A DNA stretch of 64,000 bases from Methylocystis silviterrae (GCF_013350005.1 NZ_JABVWW010000006.1:124001-188000); one strand, 5' to 3'; shown: positions 1 to 9,873, counted from the stretch's first letter. A program made the numbers and translations. Notes: generated by a model from the letters alone, not told the origin.

Positions 1-416
<416 letters not shown>

Positions 417-509
417 CTAACGCCTTTCCAGCGATTCTGATAGCGGATTCTATCGGGCCGGGGGCGGTTGCCCCCAGCCAAGAACATCGGATGGCGGATT
501 TGAGGCCCG

Positions 510-1706
510 CTACTGGGTCGGCGCTTTCCAGATCGTCGACGGCGCGGGCTTGGTTTCCGGCGCGACGGGCTTCGGGGCTTCCGCGGCCGGAGCCGGCGCG
601 GCTGGGGCCTCCGTCTTCGGCGCTTCCCACTTCAAGCCGTCAGCCTTCGAGGCGTCGGGCTTCGGCGCTTCGGCGGCGGGCGCAACCGCCTCAGGCTTGG
701 GAGCTTCCACCTTGGGAGCTTCCACCTTGGGGGCTTCCACCTTGGGGGCTTCCACCTTGGGGGCTTCCGCCTTGGGAGCTTCGGCGGGCGGCGCGGCGGG
801 CTTCGGGGCTTCCGCGGCCTGCGGAGCCGTCGTCGCCGGGGCCTCCGTCTTCGGCGCTTCCCACTTCAAGCCGTCAGTCTTCGAGGCGTCGGGCTTCGGC
901 GCTTCGGCGGTGGGCGCAACCGCCTCAGGCTTGGGAGCTTCCGCCTTGGGGGCTTCCGCCTTGGGGGCTTCGGCGGGCGGCGCGACGGGCTTCGGGGCTT
1001 CCGCGGCCGGGGCCTGCGGAGCCGTCGTCGCCGGGGCCTCCGTCTTCGGCGCTTCCCACTTCAAGCCGTCGGTCTTCGACGCGTCGGGCTTTGGCGCTTC
1101 GGCGGCCGGGGGCGTTGCGGGAGCAACCGCTTCAGGCTTGGGAGCTTCGGCAGGCGGCGCGACGGGCTTCGGCGCTTCAGCGGCCGGAGCCTGCGGAGCG
1201 GGCTCCTGCGACGGGCGCAGCGCCGGCGCCTCGGCGGCGGACGGAGTCGTCGCTGGCGGGGTTGCGGCCGGCGGCGTCGCTGCAGCCGGCGGCGCCTCTA
1301 CCGGCGCGCTCTGCTGGCGCTTCTGCTGGGCGCGCTGGAGCTGCTCGAAAATGCTGTCCTTGCCGGGTTCGGGCGCCTTTTCAGGCGCGCCCTGCTCGCC
1401 CTTGCCTTCGGTCTTGGGAAGCTCCTTGAGCTGGATCGATCCTGGGTCGAGCGCCTTGGTCCAGTCGTCGCCGCCCTCGCTGCGCCGCTCCCAGGCCGGC
1501 AGCACGGTCAGCGCGATGCTGGTGATAAAGAAGATCGTCGCGAGAATGCCCGTGGCGCGGGTGAGCGCATTGGCCTGGCCGCGGCCGGTGAAAACGCCGC
1601 TGCCGCCGCCCATGCCGAGCGCGCCGCCCTCCGACTTTTGATAAAGCACCAGAATGACGAGCGCCGTGACCACCATCAGGTGGATCGCGATAATGACCTG
1701 CTGCAT
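510..1706 (-). CDS. secG: SecG preprotein translocase subunit with long repetitive C-terminal tail
   Basis: SecG is the small auxiliary subunit of the SecYEG inner-membrane channel. Residues 1-75 are a normal SecG: two hydrophobic segments (about 3-22 and 52-73) joined by the YQKSEGG...GGGSGVFTGRG loop. The ATG at 1706 (MQQVIIAIHLMVV) is chosen over an upstream in-frame start because it gives the canonical N-terminus. The protein continues to 398 aa, whereas ordinary SecG is about 75-130 aa. The extra 320 residues are Ala/Pro/Lys/Glu-rich repeats: a unit containing DGLKWEAPKTEAPA occurs three times, with a nested EAPKV pentapeptide run. The tail should lie on one side of the membrane; its role is unknown. 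Confidence 0.93.
   Translation of the reverse strand: MQQVIIAIHLMVVTALVILVLYQKSEGGALGMGGGSGVFTGRGQANALTRATGILATIFFITSIALTVLPAWERRSEGGDDWTKALDPGSIQLKELPKTEGKGEQGAPEKAPEPGKDSIFEQLQRAQQKRQQSAPVEAPPAAATPPAATPPATTPSAAEAPALRPSQEPAPQAPAAEAPKPVAPPAEAPKPEAVAPATPPAAEAPKPDASKTDGLKWEAPKTEAPATTAPQAPAAEAPKPVAPPAEAPKAEAPKAEAPKPEAVAPTAEAPKPDASKTDGLKWEAPKTEAPATTAPQAAEAPKPAAPPAEAPKAEAPKVEAPKVEAPKVEAPKVEAPKPEAVAPAAEAPKPDASKADGLKWEAPKTEAPAAPAPAAEAPKPVAPETKPAPSTIWKAPTQ
545..1200. repeat. Nested tandem repeats inside the secG tail
   Basis: On the plus strand, copies of a unit beginning GGGGCCTCCGTCTTCGGCG start near 604, 837 and 1034, so the period is about 195-235 bp. The last period differs because of indels. 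Inside the first interval, at about 699-785, a 15-bp unit (GGGAGCTTCCACCTT and close variants) repeats about five times and encodes the EAPKV pentapeptides. The reading frame is kept throughout, so the expansions are multiples of three. Confidence 0.85.
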
Positions 1707-1818
1707 GTGCACCCTTCCAGCCGCGCCTGAGCCGCGCTCGACGCGCAATCCGTTGGGCGGCCTTTTACACCAAGCGCCACGCGCAAGGAAGGGGATAGGA
1801 CCGTGCGATCAGCCGTCT

Positions 1819-1851
1819 AAACGAAGAATCGCGAGCCTTGCGGCTCGCGAT
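1819..1851 (-). terminator. Probable intrinsic terminator of the 1873-2352 gene
   Basis: A perfect 10-bp inverted repeat (ATCGCGAGCC, loop TTGC) lies 20 bp past the stop of the minus-strand gene. On that strand it is followed by TCTTCGTTT, a modest T-rich tail. Confidence 0.6.
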
Positions 1852-1872
1852 CGCCGGCGTCGTGGACGCCGC

Positions 1873-2352
1873 TCAATAAAAATTGCCGTCCTGGCCCTTC
1901 CACTTCGAGCCTTCTTCGTCGAATCGGGTCTCGTCCTTGAACTCGACGACCTTGCCCGGCTCGATATATTGCTTGTCCTTGATCATCTGGTTCTGGATCG
2001 TCGTCGAATAATAGCTCGTATTGTCCGAACAGCCGGGCTTCACCGCGCCGCCCTCCGGCTTGCATTCGAGATTGGCGCCGTTCGGGAAGCGCACTTTCGC
2101 AGTGTAGTAGAACTCATAGCCGGCGTGACCGGCCCCTTCGACGTCGAGCGGCCAGAAGCGAGTGACTTTGAAGTCCTCGATCACCACGTCCTTGTCGAAC
2201 TTCTTTTTGATGAGATTTTCGAAGACCTTCTTCGCGTCGTCGGGCTTGGGCTCGCAATTGACGAGGCAGAAGGCCTTGGCGGGCGCGACGCCGGCGAGGG
2301 CGCCGAACAGGCTAAGCGCCATAATATGCACGATCGTTTTATAGCTCTTCAT
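1873..2352 (-). CDS. Exported hypothetical protein
   Basis: This gene encodes 159 aa. The start at 2352 is chosen because it is preceded by GGGAGACGCAAAG (a good ribosome site) and begins a clear signal peptide, MKSYKTIVHIMALSLFGALAG...APAKA, with likely cleavage after AKA. The mature part starts FCLVNCEPKPDDAKK and contains four Cys in all (two near the new N-terminus, then CKPEGGAVKPGC), which suggests disulfides in the periplasm. It is rich in Lys, Asp and aromatic residues. I do not recognise the family. It is monocistronic and divergent from leuB. Confidence 0.8.
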   Translation of the reverse strand: MKSYKTIVHIMALSLFGALAGVAPAKAFCLVNCEPKPDDAKKVFENLIKKKFDKDVVIEDFKVTRFWPLDVEGAGHAGYEFYYTAKVRFPNGANLECKPEGGAVKPGCSDNTSYYSTTIQNQMIKDKQYIEPGKVVEFKDETRFDEEGSKWKGQDGNFY

Positions 2353-2597
2353 CTTTGCGTCTCCCAACTGCGCACAGCCTGCGCATCGCTTCCCGCGGAC
2401 GTCGCTCGTTGATTGACGCGTCTCGCGCGAAGCCCCCTTGCGTTTGACATTTTTCAAGCTGCACGGCTTAACGCGCTGCGGCAAGGGCGGCGTGCCGGGC
2501 GAATTGTCGCACGACCAAAAGAGATTTCGCGCGGTTGCGTCGCCTTGTCGCGCGCTCTATTGACGGCGCGAGTTTCAAAGCCGACGACGAGGTATTC

Positions 2598-3707
2598 ATG
2601 GCCGCTTACAAGCTTCTGCTCCTGCCGGGCGACGGCATCGGTCCGGAAATTTCCGCCGAGGCCGAGAAGGTCCTCGCCCTTCTGAACGAAGCGGGCGTCG
2701 CGAGCTTCGAGGTCGAGCGGGGACTCGTCGGCGGCGCAGCCTATGACGCGCATAAGCAAGCCATCAGCGAAGCCGACATGACGCGCGCGCTTGAGGCCGA
2801 CGCCGTGCTGCTCGCCGCCGTCGGCGGGCCGAAATGGGACGGCGTGCCTTATGACCTGCGTCCCGAATCCGGCCTGCTGCGCCTGCGCAAGGATCTGGGT
2901 CTTTTCGCAAATCTGCGCCCCGCGATCTGCTACGCCGCGCTGGCCGACGCTTCTTCTTTGAAGCGCGACATCGTCGACGGTCTCGACATCATGATCGTGC
3001 GCGAATTGACGGGCGGCGTTTATTTCGGCGAACCCAAGGAGATCACCGATCTCGGCAATGGCCAGAAACGCGCCGTCGACACGCAGGTCTACGAGACCTA
3101 TGAGATCGAGCGCATCGGCCGGGTCGCCTTCGAACTGGCGCGCAAGCGCGGGAACAAGGTGACCTCTTCCGAGAAGTCGAATGTGATGAAGTCGGGCTAT
3201 CTGTGGCGCGAGGTCATCACCGCGCTGCATAAGCGCGAATATTCCGACGTGACGCTCGAACATATGCTTGCCGACGCGCTCGGCATGCAGCTCGTCCGCT
3301 GGCCCAAGCAGTTCGACGTGATCGTCACCGACAATCTCTTCGGCGACATGCTGTCCGATGAAGCCGCGATGCTCACCGGTTCGCTCGGCATGTTGCCGTC
3401 GGCTTCGCTCGGCGCAGCGGACGAAAAGGGCAAGCGCCATGCGATGTATGAGCCCTGCCATGGCTCGGCGCCCGACATCGCCGGCAAGGGCATCGCCAAT
3501 CCGATCGCCATGATCGGTTCGCTCGGCATGGCCCTGCGCTACAGCTTCGATCTGCCGAAAGCCGCCGACGCCATCGACGCGGCGATCGCCAATGTGCTGG
3601 CGAAGGGTCTGCGCACGGCGGACATCAAGGGCGACGCGCCGTCGACCGTCTCAACCAAGGAGATGGGCGACGCGATCGTCGCGGAGCTGAAGACGACTCT
3701 GTCTTAG
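2598..3707 (+). CDS. leuB: 3-isopropylmalate dehydrogenase
   Basis: LeuB oxidises and decarboxylates 3-isopropylmalate to 2-oxoisocaproate with NAD in leucine synthesis. The 369-aa protein shows [13 protein letters not shown] at the N-terminus, the Rxxx[14 protein letters not shown] substrate segment, the [14 protein letters not shown] metal-binding motif and the [21 protein letters not shown]-binding loop. All are at the usual places for the family. The ATG at 2598 ([11 protein letters not shown]) gives the normal N-terminus; an upstream in-frame start would add 21 atypical residues. The gene converges on folE with only 11 bp between the stops. Confidence 0.97.
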   Translation: MAAYKLLLLPGDGIGPEISAEAEKVLALLNEAGVASFEVERGLVGGAAYDAHKQAISEADMTRALEADAVLLAAVGGPKWDGVPYDLRPESGLLRLRKDLGLFANLRPAICYAALADASSLKRDIVDGLDIMIVRELTGGVYFGEPKEITDLGNGQKRAVDTQVYETYEIERIGRVAFELARKRGNKVTSSEKSNVMKSGYLWREVITALHKREYSDVTLEHMLADALGMQLVRWPKQFDVIVTDNLFGDMLSDEAAMLTGSLGMLPSASLGAADEKGKRHAMYEPCHGSAPDIAGKGIANPIAMIGSLGMALRYSFDLPKAADAIDAAIANVLAKGLRTADIKGDAPSTVSTKEMGDAIVAELKTTLS

Positions 3708-3718
3708 CTCCGCGCGAT

Positions 3719-4291
3719 TTACTTCCCGTGCACCATGCCGAGGAATTCCTCGCGGGTGCGTGGGTCATCGCGGATGACGCCGAGCAGGCGGCTCGTCGTC
3801 AGCAGCGAGCCGGTGGTGTTGACCCCGCGCAGCGTCATGCAGCTGTGCTCCGCCTCGATGACGACGCCGACGCCCTGCGGCTCCAGAATATCCTGGATCG
3901 CTTCGGCGATCTCGGCAGTGAGCTTTTCCTGGATTTGAAGCCGGCGCGCGAAGCCATGCACGACGCGGGCGAGCTTTGAGATGCCGACCACGCGGTTGTT
4001 CGGCAGATAGCCGACATGCGCGCGGCCTGTCACCGGCAGCATATGATGCTCGCAGAAGCTGACGACTCGGATGTCCTTAAGAACCACGAGCTCGTCATAG
4101 CCGCCGACCTCGTCGAAGGTGCGCTTGAGGTAGTCGCGCGGATCGACCTCATAGCCGGCGAAAAGCTCGCGGTAGGAACGCGCCACGCGCTCCGGCGTGT
4201 CGATCAGCCCCTCGCGACGAGGATCGTCTCCCGCCCATTCGATGAGAACCCGCACGGCCGCTTCTGCGTCAGCTTGAGTAGGTTTGGCCAT
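3719..4291 (-). CDS. folE: GTP cyclohydrolase I
   Basis: FolE converts GTP to 7,8-dihydroneopterin triphosphate, the first step of tetrahydrofolate (and other pterin) synthesis. The 190-aa protein carries CEHHMLP, with Zn-binding Cys and His, and the second zinc Cys/His region [28 protein letters not shown] is the typical substrate loop. The ATG at 4291 (MAKPTQ) follows GGAGAGCTGAAGGC, and the longer reading to 4351 adds an unlikely Arg/Ser-rich leader. It is convergent with leuB. Confidence 0.96.
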   Translation of the reverse strand: MAKPTQADAEAAVRVLIEWAGDDPRREGLIDTPERVARSYRELFAGYEVDPRDYLKRTFDEVGGYDELVVLKDIRVVSFCEHHMLPVTGRAHVGYLPNNRVVGISKLARVVHGFARRLQIQEKLTAEIAEAIQDILEPQGVGVVIEAEHSCMTLRGVNTTGSLLTTSRLLGVIRDDPRTREEFLGMVHGK

Positions 4292-4393
4292 GCCTTCAGC
4301 TCTCCAGGATCGTGGGGACGGATCGCGCCGCCCATCGCTGGATAAAGTCACAGGCTAGAGCGTTTGGCAAAGGCCACTGCCACCCCCATTCGC

Positions 4394-4426
4394 CAAAAGA
4401 AAACGCCGGCGCGCGGGCGCCGGCGT
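4394..4426 (-). terminator. Intrinsic terminator between the 4449 gene and folE
   Basis: A perfect 10-bp stem (ACGCCGGCGC, loop GCGG) is followed on the minus strand by TTTTCTTTTG. It ends transcription of the membrane protein gene at 4449-5561 before folE. Confidence 0.85.
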
Positions 4427-4448
4427 GTCGAATGGAGCCGTTCTCAGG

Positions 4449-5561
4449 TCAGCGTACGAGGCCGCCGATGGCCGATCCGACCGAGTTCACCGAGCGCTTG
4501 ACGAAGCCGAAAGGTCCGTCGCTCGCGGGAGGCGGCGGGGGCGGCGCCGCCAGGGCAGGCTCCGGCGCCGCGACGGCCACCGGCGCTTCGGCGACCGGCT
4601 TGGGTCGGCTGGCGACCGGCTTCGTCGGCTTCTTCTGCTTCACGACCTTTGCGCGCGGCGCGGGTTTTGGCGTTTCGATCGTCTGCTCGGCCGCGCTCGG
4701 CGGCCGCGAAACTGGCGCGGCGGGCGCAGCCGTTTGCGGCGGCTCCAACGCCGCCGCTCTCGGCGGAACGGCCGCCGGCGGCGACGTCGGCGCCGGGGCC
4801 GACGGCGTCGTCGCCGTCATGGGCGTCGTCGCCGTCATGGGCGTCGTCGCCGTCATCGGCGTCGGCGTCGTCATGGGCTGCGGCGCCGTCATTGGAAGCG
4901 GCGCGAGTTGCGGCGCAGCCGCGGCGCCCGGGGGAACAGGAATGCTCGCGCCAAGCGGCGCAGCCGCCGGGCTCGGCGGCGTCATCGCGGCGCCTGCGGC
5001 CGGCGCCGGCTCCGATTGGACGTCCGCGCCAGACGCGGCTTCGGCGGCCGCTGGCGGCGCAGGCTCGGCCGGCGCCCTGGCGCTTTCCTCAAGCGCGGGC
5101 GCTTTGGCGGCCGCTTCGTCCGTCGGCGCTGTCTCTTGCGGTTGCGGCGCGGCGCTGCCGAGAACGGGTTCAGCGGCTTCCGGAGCGGCCAAAGGCGGCG
5201 CCGTGGCCAACGCCGGATCCTCGCTCGGCTCGACCGTGCTCCACGGCCCCAAGACCCAGGTCAAGGCCGCGAGTCCGGCGATCACCACCGCGGCCGCCGC
5301 AAAGAACAAGGCGCGTCTGCCGCCTTCGCGTTCGTCCTCCGGCTCGTCGTAGAATTCTTCGTCGGTCGCATGGACCGCGCTCCAAGCTTCCTCTGCGCGC
5401 GGCGCCTGAGGAGAAGGACCCCGATTGATCGCTGCATTCGTCGGCGGGCGTTCGAAGTCCTGAGCCGTTGGCTCGGGGGCGTGGCCGAGGTCGCGGCGCA
5501 GTAACTCTTTAAACTGGGCAAATTCAGCCATCAGCTCCTTATCGTCGCCGACATCCATCAT
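4449..5561 (-). CDS. Single-pass membrane protein with Ala/Pro-rich periplasmic region
   Basis: This protein has 370 aa and is not a recognised family. Residues 1-80 are acidic and charged (MDVGDDKELMAEFAQFKELLRRDL...) and probably cytoplasmic. A single hydrophobic segment follows at about 84-106 (ALFFAAAAVVIAGLAALTWV). After it come about 240 residues dominated by Ala and Pro, including a hexapeptide run TTPMTA repeated three times, encoded by an 18-bp DNA repeat near 4803-4860. The C-terminus returns to ordinary composition (SDGPFGFVKRSVNSVGSAIGG). The layout resembles envelope-spanning or SPOR/TonB-like linker proteins, but no terminal domain of those is seen. The start may be either of two adjacent ATGs (5561 or 5558). 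Confidence 0.8.
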   Translation of the reverse strand: MMDVGDDKELMAEFAQFKELLRRDLGHAPEPTAQDFERPPTNAAINRGPSPQAPRAEEAWSAVHATDEEFYDEPEDEREGGRRALFFAAAAVVIAGLAALTWVLGPWSTVEPSEDPALATAPPLAAPEAAEPVLGSAAPQPQETAPTDEAAAKAPALEESARAPAEPAPPAAAEAASGADVQSEPAPAAGAAMTPPSPAAAPLGASIPVPPGAAAAPQLAPLPMTAPQPMTTPTPMTATTPMTATTPMTATTPSAPAPTSPPAAVPPRAAALEPPQTAAPAAPVSRPPSAAEQTIETPKPAPRAKVVKQKKPTKPVASRPKPVAEAPVAVAAPEPALAAPPPPPPASDGPFGFVKRSVNSVGSAIGGLVR

Positions 5562-5876
5562 GCCTGAACCCTTTCATTGGCCGCGCGCCAGGGACTCGGC
5601 GATGAGTCGCGCGCGGTCGCACCATCCGCGCTCAGACAATCGTTAAAATGTGGCTGTACTGCGCCGGGTTGCTTTCAAGACATTAAACCTGCTTAATTTC
5701 AGTCTCTTGGATGTGCGTTTACGGCGCAGCTTGCTGCTGCGCGCGCGGCATGCGGCGTAAATTCGCAGCCTTGCTGGAAGATATCCAAATTAACGAAATT
5801 GACCTTTGCGCCGCGCGATTCCTAAAGTTTCGCAGGGCGCGAAGAAACGCGCTTTCTTCTCCAACGGGCTGCTCAA
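5562..5876. other. Divergent intergenic region
   Basis: These 315 bp lie between the divergent 4449-5561 and 5877-7133 genes and presumably hold both promoters. The stretch around 5640-5705 is noticeably AT-richer than its surroundings. No ORF or clear hairpin terminator was seen. Confidence 0.5.
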
Positions 5877-7133
5877 GTGACCCTTTCCTATCTACGCAAG
5901 GCGCGCCGAGCTGCGCTTTGCGCCGTCTTCACAGTGCTCGGCTCCCCGCTCTACGCACAGCCCGCGCCAACGGGCGCCGGCGCGGAGAACGAACGCGGCC
6001 TGACGGCGCTCGAACTCCTCGGCAAGCGCGTGTTCGAAGACGCGAGCCTGTCGCGTCCGGCGGGCGTCTCCTGCGCCTCCTGCCATGACGCTGCGACGGC
6101 CTTTCAAGGCAATAATGGTTCGAGCGTCCCTGCCGTGGCGCGGGGCTCGCTGCCGACGTCTCTGGGCAAGCGCAACACGCCGTCGATCATGTATGCGTCC
6201 TTCGCGCCGCGCTTCGAATTCATCGACGATAAGGATGAAGAGTCCGGCAAGATCGAAAAAATCCCGGCTGGCGGACAGTTCTATGACGGCCGCGCGAGCG
6301 ATCTCCTCGCCCAGGTCGAAGGTCCGATGCTCGATCCGCTCGAAATGAACGCCCCGTCGAAACGCTTCATCGTCGAGACGGTGCGCGATGGCGCCTACGC
6401 CGACCTCGCCCGCCAGGTCTATGGCGACAAAGTTTTCGCCGATCCGGACGCCGCCTTCGTGAAGCTCGCGCAAGCGGTCGTCGCCTTCGAGGCGAGCGCG
6501 CGCTTTCATCCCTTCGCTTCCAAATTCGACGATTATTTGCGCGGGCAAGCGCAGTTGACGGCGCTGGAGAAGAAAGGCTTCGAACTCTTCAAGGACACGA
6601 AGAAGGGCAATTGCCTCGCCTGCCACGCCGGAAAGGAAGATTCGCGCAATCCGCAGGACTGGCTCTTCACCGATTTCACCTATGACGCGCTCGGCGGCCC
6701 AAGAAACAAAGCGATTCCGAGCGCGGCGAAGCCTGAGTCGGCTCCCGATCTTGGCCTGTGCGCGCGACCAGGACTCGCTGAAATCGCCCCTGCGGACTTC
6801 AAGGTCGAGAGCGTCTGCGGCGCGTTCAAAGTGCCGACCTTGCGCAACATCGCCGTCACCGGCCCCTATCTGCACAATGGCGTCTTCGACAAGCTGCGCG
6901 ACGTCGTCGCCTTTTATGCGACGCGCGACACCGATCCCGGCCGCTGGTATCCCAAAGACCGGCGCGGCAAGCCGGAAAAATATGACGACCTGCCGCCCTC
7001 CGCGCATGACAACGTCAACGTCGAAGAGGTTCCCTACGATCGCAAGCCGGGGGAAAAACCGCGGCTGTCCGAAAAAGACATCGACGCCATCGTCGCTTTT
7101 CTCGAAACCTTGACCGATCGCCCAAAACCCTAA
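5877..7133 (+). CDS. Dihaem cytochrome c peroxidase / MauG family protein
   Basis: This is a periplasmic dihaem enzyme of 418 aa. The signal peptide spans residues 1-28 (MTLSYLRKARRAALCAVF...LYAQ). Two haem c sites are seen: CASCH at 66-70 and CLACH at 246-250. The GQFYDGRASDLLAQVEGPML region and the FKVPTLRNIAVTGPYLHNG motif are characteristic of the CcpA/MauG superfamily. Such proteins reduce H2O2 or carry out oxidative protein modification, and sequence alone does not decide which. The start is a GTG without a strong ribosome site; it is chosen because it gives an intact signal peptide. The SmbP-like gene follows after 126 bp. Confidence 0.92.
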   Translation: MTLSYLRKARRAALCAVFTVLGSPLYAQPAPTGAGAENERGLTALELLGKRVFEDASLSRPAGVSCASCHDAATAFQGNNGSSVPAVARGSLPTSLGKRNTPSIMYASFAPRFEFIDDKDEESGKIEKIPAGGQFYDGRASDLLAQVEGPMLDPLEMNAPSKRFIVETVRDGAYADLARQVYGDKVFADPDAAFVKLAQAVVAFEASARFHPFASKFDDYLRGQAQLTALEKKGFELFKDTKKGNCLACHAGKEDSRNPQDWLFTDFTYDALGGPRNKAIPSAAKPESAPDLGLCARPGLAEIAPADFKVESVCGAFKVPTLRNIAVTGPYLHNGVFDKLRDVVAFYATRDTDPGRWYPKDRRGKPEKYDDLPPSAHDNVNVEEVPYDRKPGEKPRLSEKDIDAIVAFLETLTDRPKP

Positions 7134-7259
7134 GGCGCGTCAGCAAGACGCGCAGACATCGCGGCTCTTGCGCGGAACCGTGGGCGCATTAATCTACAAG
7201 AGCGGAGCTGACGGCAACGGTCAAGCCCGCGTTTAATCAAGGTTATTGGGAGGGGAACT

Positions 7260-7598
7260 ATGATCCGCAGAACGTTCATCGCCCTCATCTCACTATCTGT
7301 CGCGGCGTTGTTCTCGCCAATTGCGCTCGCACAGGAAAACCATGTCGCCGAAGCGATCACCCATACGCGCCAGGCGGTGGACGCCGGTCTTGATGGCAAG
7401 GCCGACGGGGTCGTGGAACACGCCAAGGAAGCTTTGAAGCACGCTCAGGCCGCCCAGAAGGAAAAGTCGAACCGCTTCGTGCGCGCCGGCATCGTCCATC
7501 TGAAGCAGGCGATCAAGTTTGGCGAAAAGGGCAACGCCAAGGGCGGCGTCAAGCACGCGAAAGAGGCGCTGGCGAAACTCGACCACGCCCCGCACTAG
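7260..7598 (+). CDS. Small periplasmic metal-binding protein (SmbP-like)
   Basis: The gene encodes 112 aa with a signal peptide (MIRRTFIALISLSVAALF...ALAQ) cleaved near residue 25. The mature part is helical and Lys/Ala/His-rich, with repeats of the form HAKEAL and HLKQAI (VEHAKEALKHAQAA, VHLKQAIKFGEKG, VKHAKEALAKLDHAPH). That pattern of evenly spaced His matches the SmbP copper/metal-binding family described from Nitrosomonas. The ribosome site GGGAGGGGAACT is strong. Its stop overlaps the stop of convergent murI by 4 bp. A periplasmic metal-buffering role beside a haem peroxidase is an inference. Confidence 0.85.
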   Translation: MIRRTFIALISLSVAALFSPIALAQENHVAEAITHTRQAVDAGLDGKADGVVEHAKEALKHAQAAQKEKSNRFVRAGIVHLKQAIKFGEKGNAKGGVKHAKEALAKLDHAPH

Positions 7599-8416
7599 GC
7601 GGTAGGGGCGACAGCGGTCAACGCAAGGCCGTAGCGCGCGAGCGTTGCGTCGAGCGGCGCCGGGGGACGGACGCCGCTGGTGAAGATGATGCTACGGGAG
7701 ACCGGCTGGCCTCCCGGCGCATCTGCGCCGAAGCGCTCGCCAAGCAATTGATCCGCGCGCCGCGCGATCGCTGGCGCGGGGTCAATCCACTCGACCGGCC
7801 AGGGCGCAAGCCGTTTGAACTCGTCGACCAGCAGCGGGTAATGCGTGCAGGCGAGAACGATGGCGTCCGTGCGCCTGCCGCCTTCTTCCTGGAAACAGGG
7901 AGCAATCTCGGCGCCGATGTCGGCGTCTCTCACGCTTTCCCCATGCATGTGGCTCTCAGCGAGACTCGCCAAGCGTTTCGAGCCCACGAGGGTCACCGAG
8001 CAATGTGCGGCGAATTGCGCGATGAGGTTTTGCGTATAGTCGCGCGCCACCGTGCCCTGCGTTCCGAGCACCGAGATCATCTTTGACGTGGTGCGCTCGG
8101 CCGCCGGCTTGATCGCCGGCACCGTGCCGACGAAAGGCAAGGCGGGCCAATGCACGCGCAAATAGGGCAGAACGATCGTCGAAGCGGTGTTGCAGGCGAT
8201 GACCACGATGTCCGGCGCGTGCTCGGCGATCAGCGTCTCCATCAGCTCCACCACGCGTTCGACGAGCTCCGGCTCCTTCCAGGACCCATAAGGAAAGCCG
8301 GCGTCATCCGCGCAATACACATAATCCGCGTGCGGGCGCAGCTTGACGGTCTCGGCGAAGACCGTGAGGCCGCCAAGGCCTGAGTCGAAGATGAGGAGTT
8401 TGGGCGGACGGGTCAT
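7595..8416 (-). CDS. murI: Glutamate racemase
   Basis: MurI interconverts L- and D-glutamate for peptidoglycan. The 273-aa protein shows FDSGLGGLTV at the N-terminus and both catalytic cysteines in their usual motifs (IACNTAS and LACTHYPLL). VLGTQGTVARDYTQNLI is also typical. The ATG at 8416 (MTRPPKLLIFDSG) is preferred over a TTG at 8446 that would add ten residues. The gene is convergent with the SmbP-like gene. Confidence 0.95.
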   Translation of the reverse strand: MTRPPKLLIFDSGLGGLTVFAETVKLRPHADYVYCADDAGFPYGSWKEPELVERVVELMETLIAEHAPDIVVIACNTASTIVLPYLRVHWPALPFVGTVPAIKPAAERTTSKMISVLGTQGTVARDYTQNLIAQFAAHCSVTLVGSKRLASLAESHMHGESVRDADIGAEIAPCFQEEGGRRTDAIVLACTHYPLLVDEFKRLAPWPVEWIDPAPAIARRADQLLGERFGADAPGGQPVSRSIIFTSGVRPPAPLDATLARYGLALTAVAPTA

Positions 8417-8545
8417 GCGCGGCGAATCTCGGAGCCCATAGGACAAGCTTCGAGGAACAAGATCAACATCGTCGAAATTGCGGCGTCAGGCGCGTGGCGC
8501 ACCTGTCCTCGCGATGGCCGTCAGCAGTCGGCGAGACACGCTTGG

Positions 8546-9448
8546 TCAGAACGGCAGATTAAACACCCGCGCCGGCGCCAGCGCGCCCTGGACGATTTCG
8601 CCGAAGGCGACCGGCACGCCACCGCAAGCGGCGTAGACAATGCCCTCATGCGGCGCGTCGCGGCCGCGCAAAATCACCGAGCCGCCGCGCCGCAACCGCG
8701 CCGCCGTGTCGCGATCGACGACGACGCAAGGCAGTTCGGCCAGTCCAGCCTCGACCGACAGCAGCGCCTCAGCGGCCATGTTCTGAGTTTCGATCTCGTC
8801 GAGCGTATAGGCGTCTTCCTCGAGGAAAGGTCCGACGCGGGTGCGTCTCAGCGCCGTGACATGGCCGAAGCAGCCCAATATCCGGCCGAGATCCCGCGCC
8901 ACCGCGCGCACATAAGCGCCCTTGCCGCATTCCATGACGAATGTCGCGTCGTCGCGAGACGCGTCGATCAGCGTCAGCGAGCGGATCCTGACCGCTCGCG
9001 GCTTCAAATCGACCAGCTCCCCCTCGCGGGCGATGTCATAGGCGCGCTCGCCGGCGATTTTGATCGCCGAAAACTGCGGGGGCGTCTGCATGATTTCGCC
9101 GACGAACTGCGGCAGCAGAGCTTCGATTGCGGCGCGCTCCGGCCGCATGGCGCTCTCCCGCATCGCGCGCCCATCAGAATCGTCGGTATCGGTCTCGACG
9201 CCCCAAAGCACGGTGAAGCGATAGGCCTTCTCGCCGTCCTGAACGAAAGGCACGGTCTTTGTCGCTTCCCCGAAGGCGACGGGAAGAATGCCGGACGCGA
9301 GCGGATCGAGGGTGCCCGCATGGCCTGCCTTTTGGGCGTTGTAGATGCGCTTGAGGCGCGACACCGCCTGTGTGGACGTGAGCCCGACAGGCTTATCCAG
9401 CGCCACCCAGCCGTCGACGACAACGCGGTCCGATCTTTTTTTGCTCAT
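8546..9448 (-). CDS. truB: tRNA pseudouridine(55) synthase
   Basis: TruB makes pseudouridine 55 in the T-loop of tRNAs. The 300-aa protein contains [14 protein letters not shown] and the catalytic-aspartate motif [16 protein letters not shown], followed by the [18 protein letters not shown] strand. The C-terminal region ([17 protein letters not shown]) resembles the small PUA-like tail of the family. The ATG overlaps the rbfA stop by 4 bp, so translation is probably coupled. It is the last gene seen in the rimP-nusA-infB operon; the usual rpsO is not next to it here. Confidence 0.97.
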   Translation of the reverse strand: MSKKRSDRVVVDGWVALDKPVGLTSTQAVSRLKRIYNAQKAGHAGTLDPLASGILPVAFGEATKTVPFVQDGEKAYRFTVLWGVETDTDDSDGRAMRESAMRPERAAIEALLPQFVGEIMQTPPQFSAIKIAGERAYDIAREGELVDLKPRAVRIRSLTLIDASRDDATFVMECGKGAYVRAVARDLGRILGCFGHVTALRRTRVGPFLEEDAYTLDEIETQNMAAEALLSVEAGLAELPCVVVDRDTAARLRRGGSVILRGRDAPHEGIVYAACGGVPVAFGEIVQGALAPARVFNLPF

Positions 9449-9873
9449 TCCTCAACGCCATCCTCTTTGGCGTCGTCGCCATCGGCGAGATCGCGCTTCA
9501 CACGGTCGGAACTGAGCAGCGCGTCGATGCGCGACACATTGTCGAATGTGTCGTCGATGCGAAAGCGGATTTCGGGCGCGAACTTCAAATTCACCTCTTG
9601 CACAATCTCTCCGCGCAAAAATCGCTTGTGGCGATCCAGCGCGGCGAGCACCTCCGGCTCATCCTTGCCGCCAAGCGGAACGACGTAAATCGTCGCGAGC
9701 TTGAGATCGGGACTCATCTTCACCCGCGAAACAGTCACGACATGCTGTTCGAGCACCGGATCGCTGATTTCGCCCCGCGTGAGCAGCCGGGCGGCGGCGT
9801 GGCGCACGAGTTCGCCGACACGCAACATGCGCTGCGACGGCGCGCCCGCCTGTGAGTGATGAACTCTGGACAT
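9445..9873 (-). CDS. rbfA: 30S ribosome-binding factor A
   Basis: RbfA is a KH-like factor for late 30S maturation and 16S 5'-end processing. The 142-aa protein has the family pattern [37 protein letters not shown] and [26 protein letters not shown]. It starts with ATG at 9873 and overlaps truB by 4 bp. A 150-bp gap separates it from infB. Confidence 0.96.
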   Translation of the reverse strand: MSRVHHSQAGAPSQRMLRVGELVRHAAARLLTRGEISDPVLEQHVVTVSRVKMSPDLKLATIYVVPLGGKDEPEVLAALDRHKRFLRGEIVQEVNLKFAPEIRFRIDDTFDNVSRIDALLSSDRVKRDLADGDDAKEDGVEE

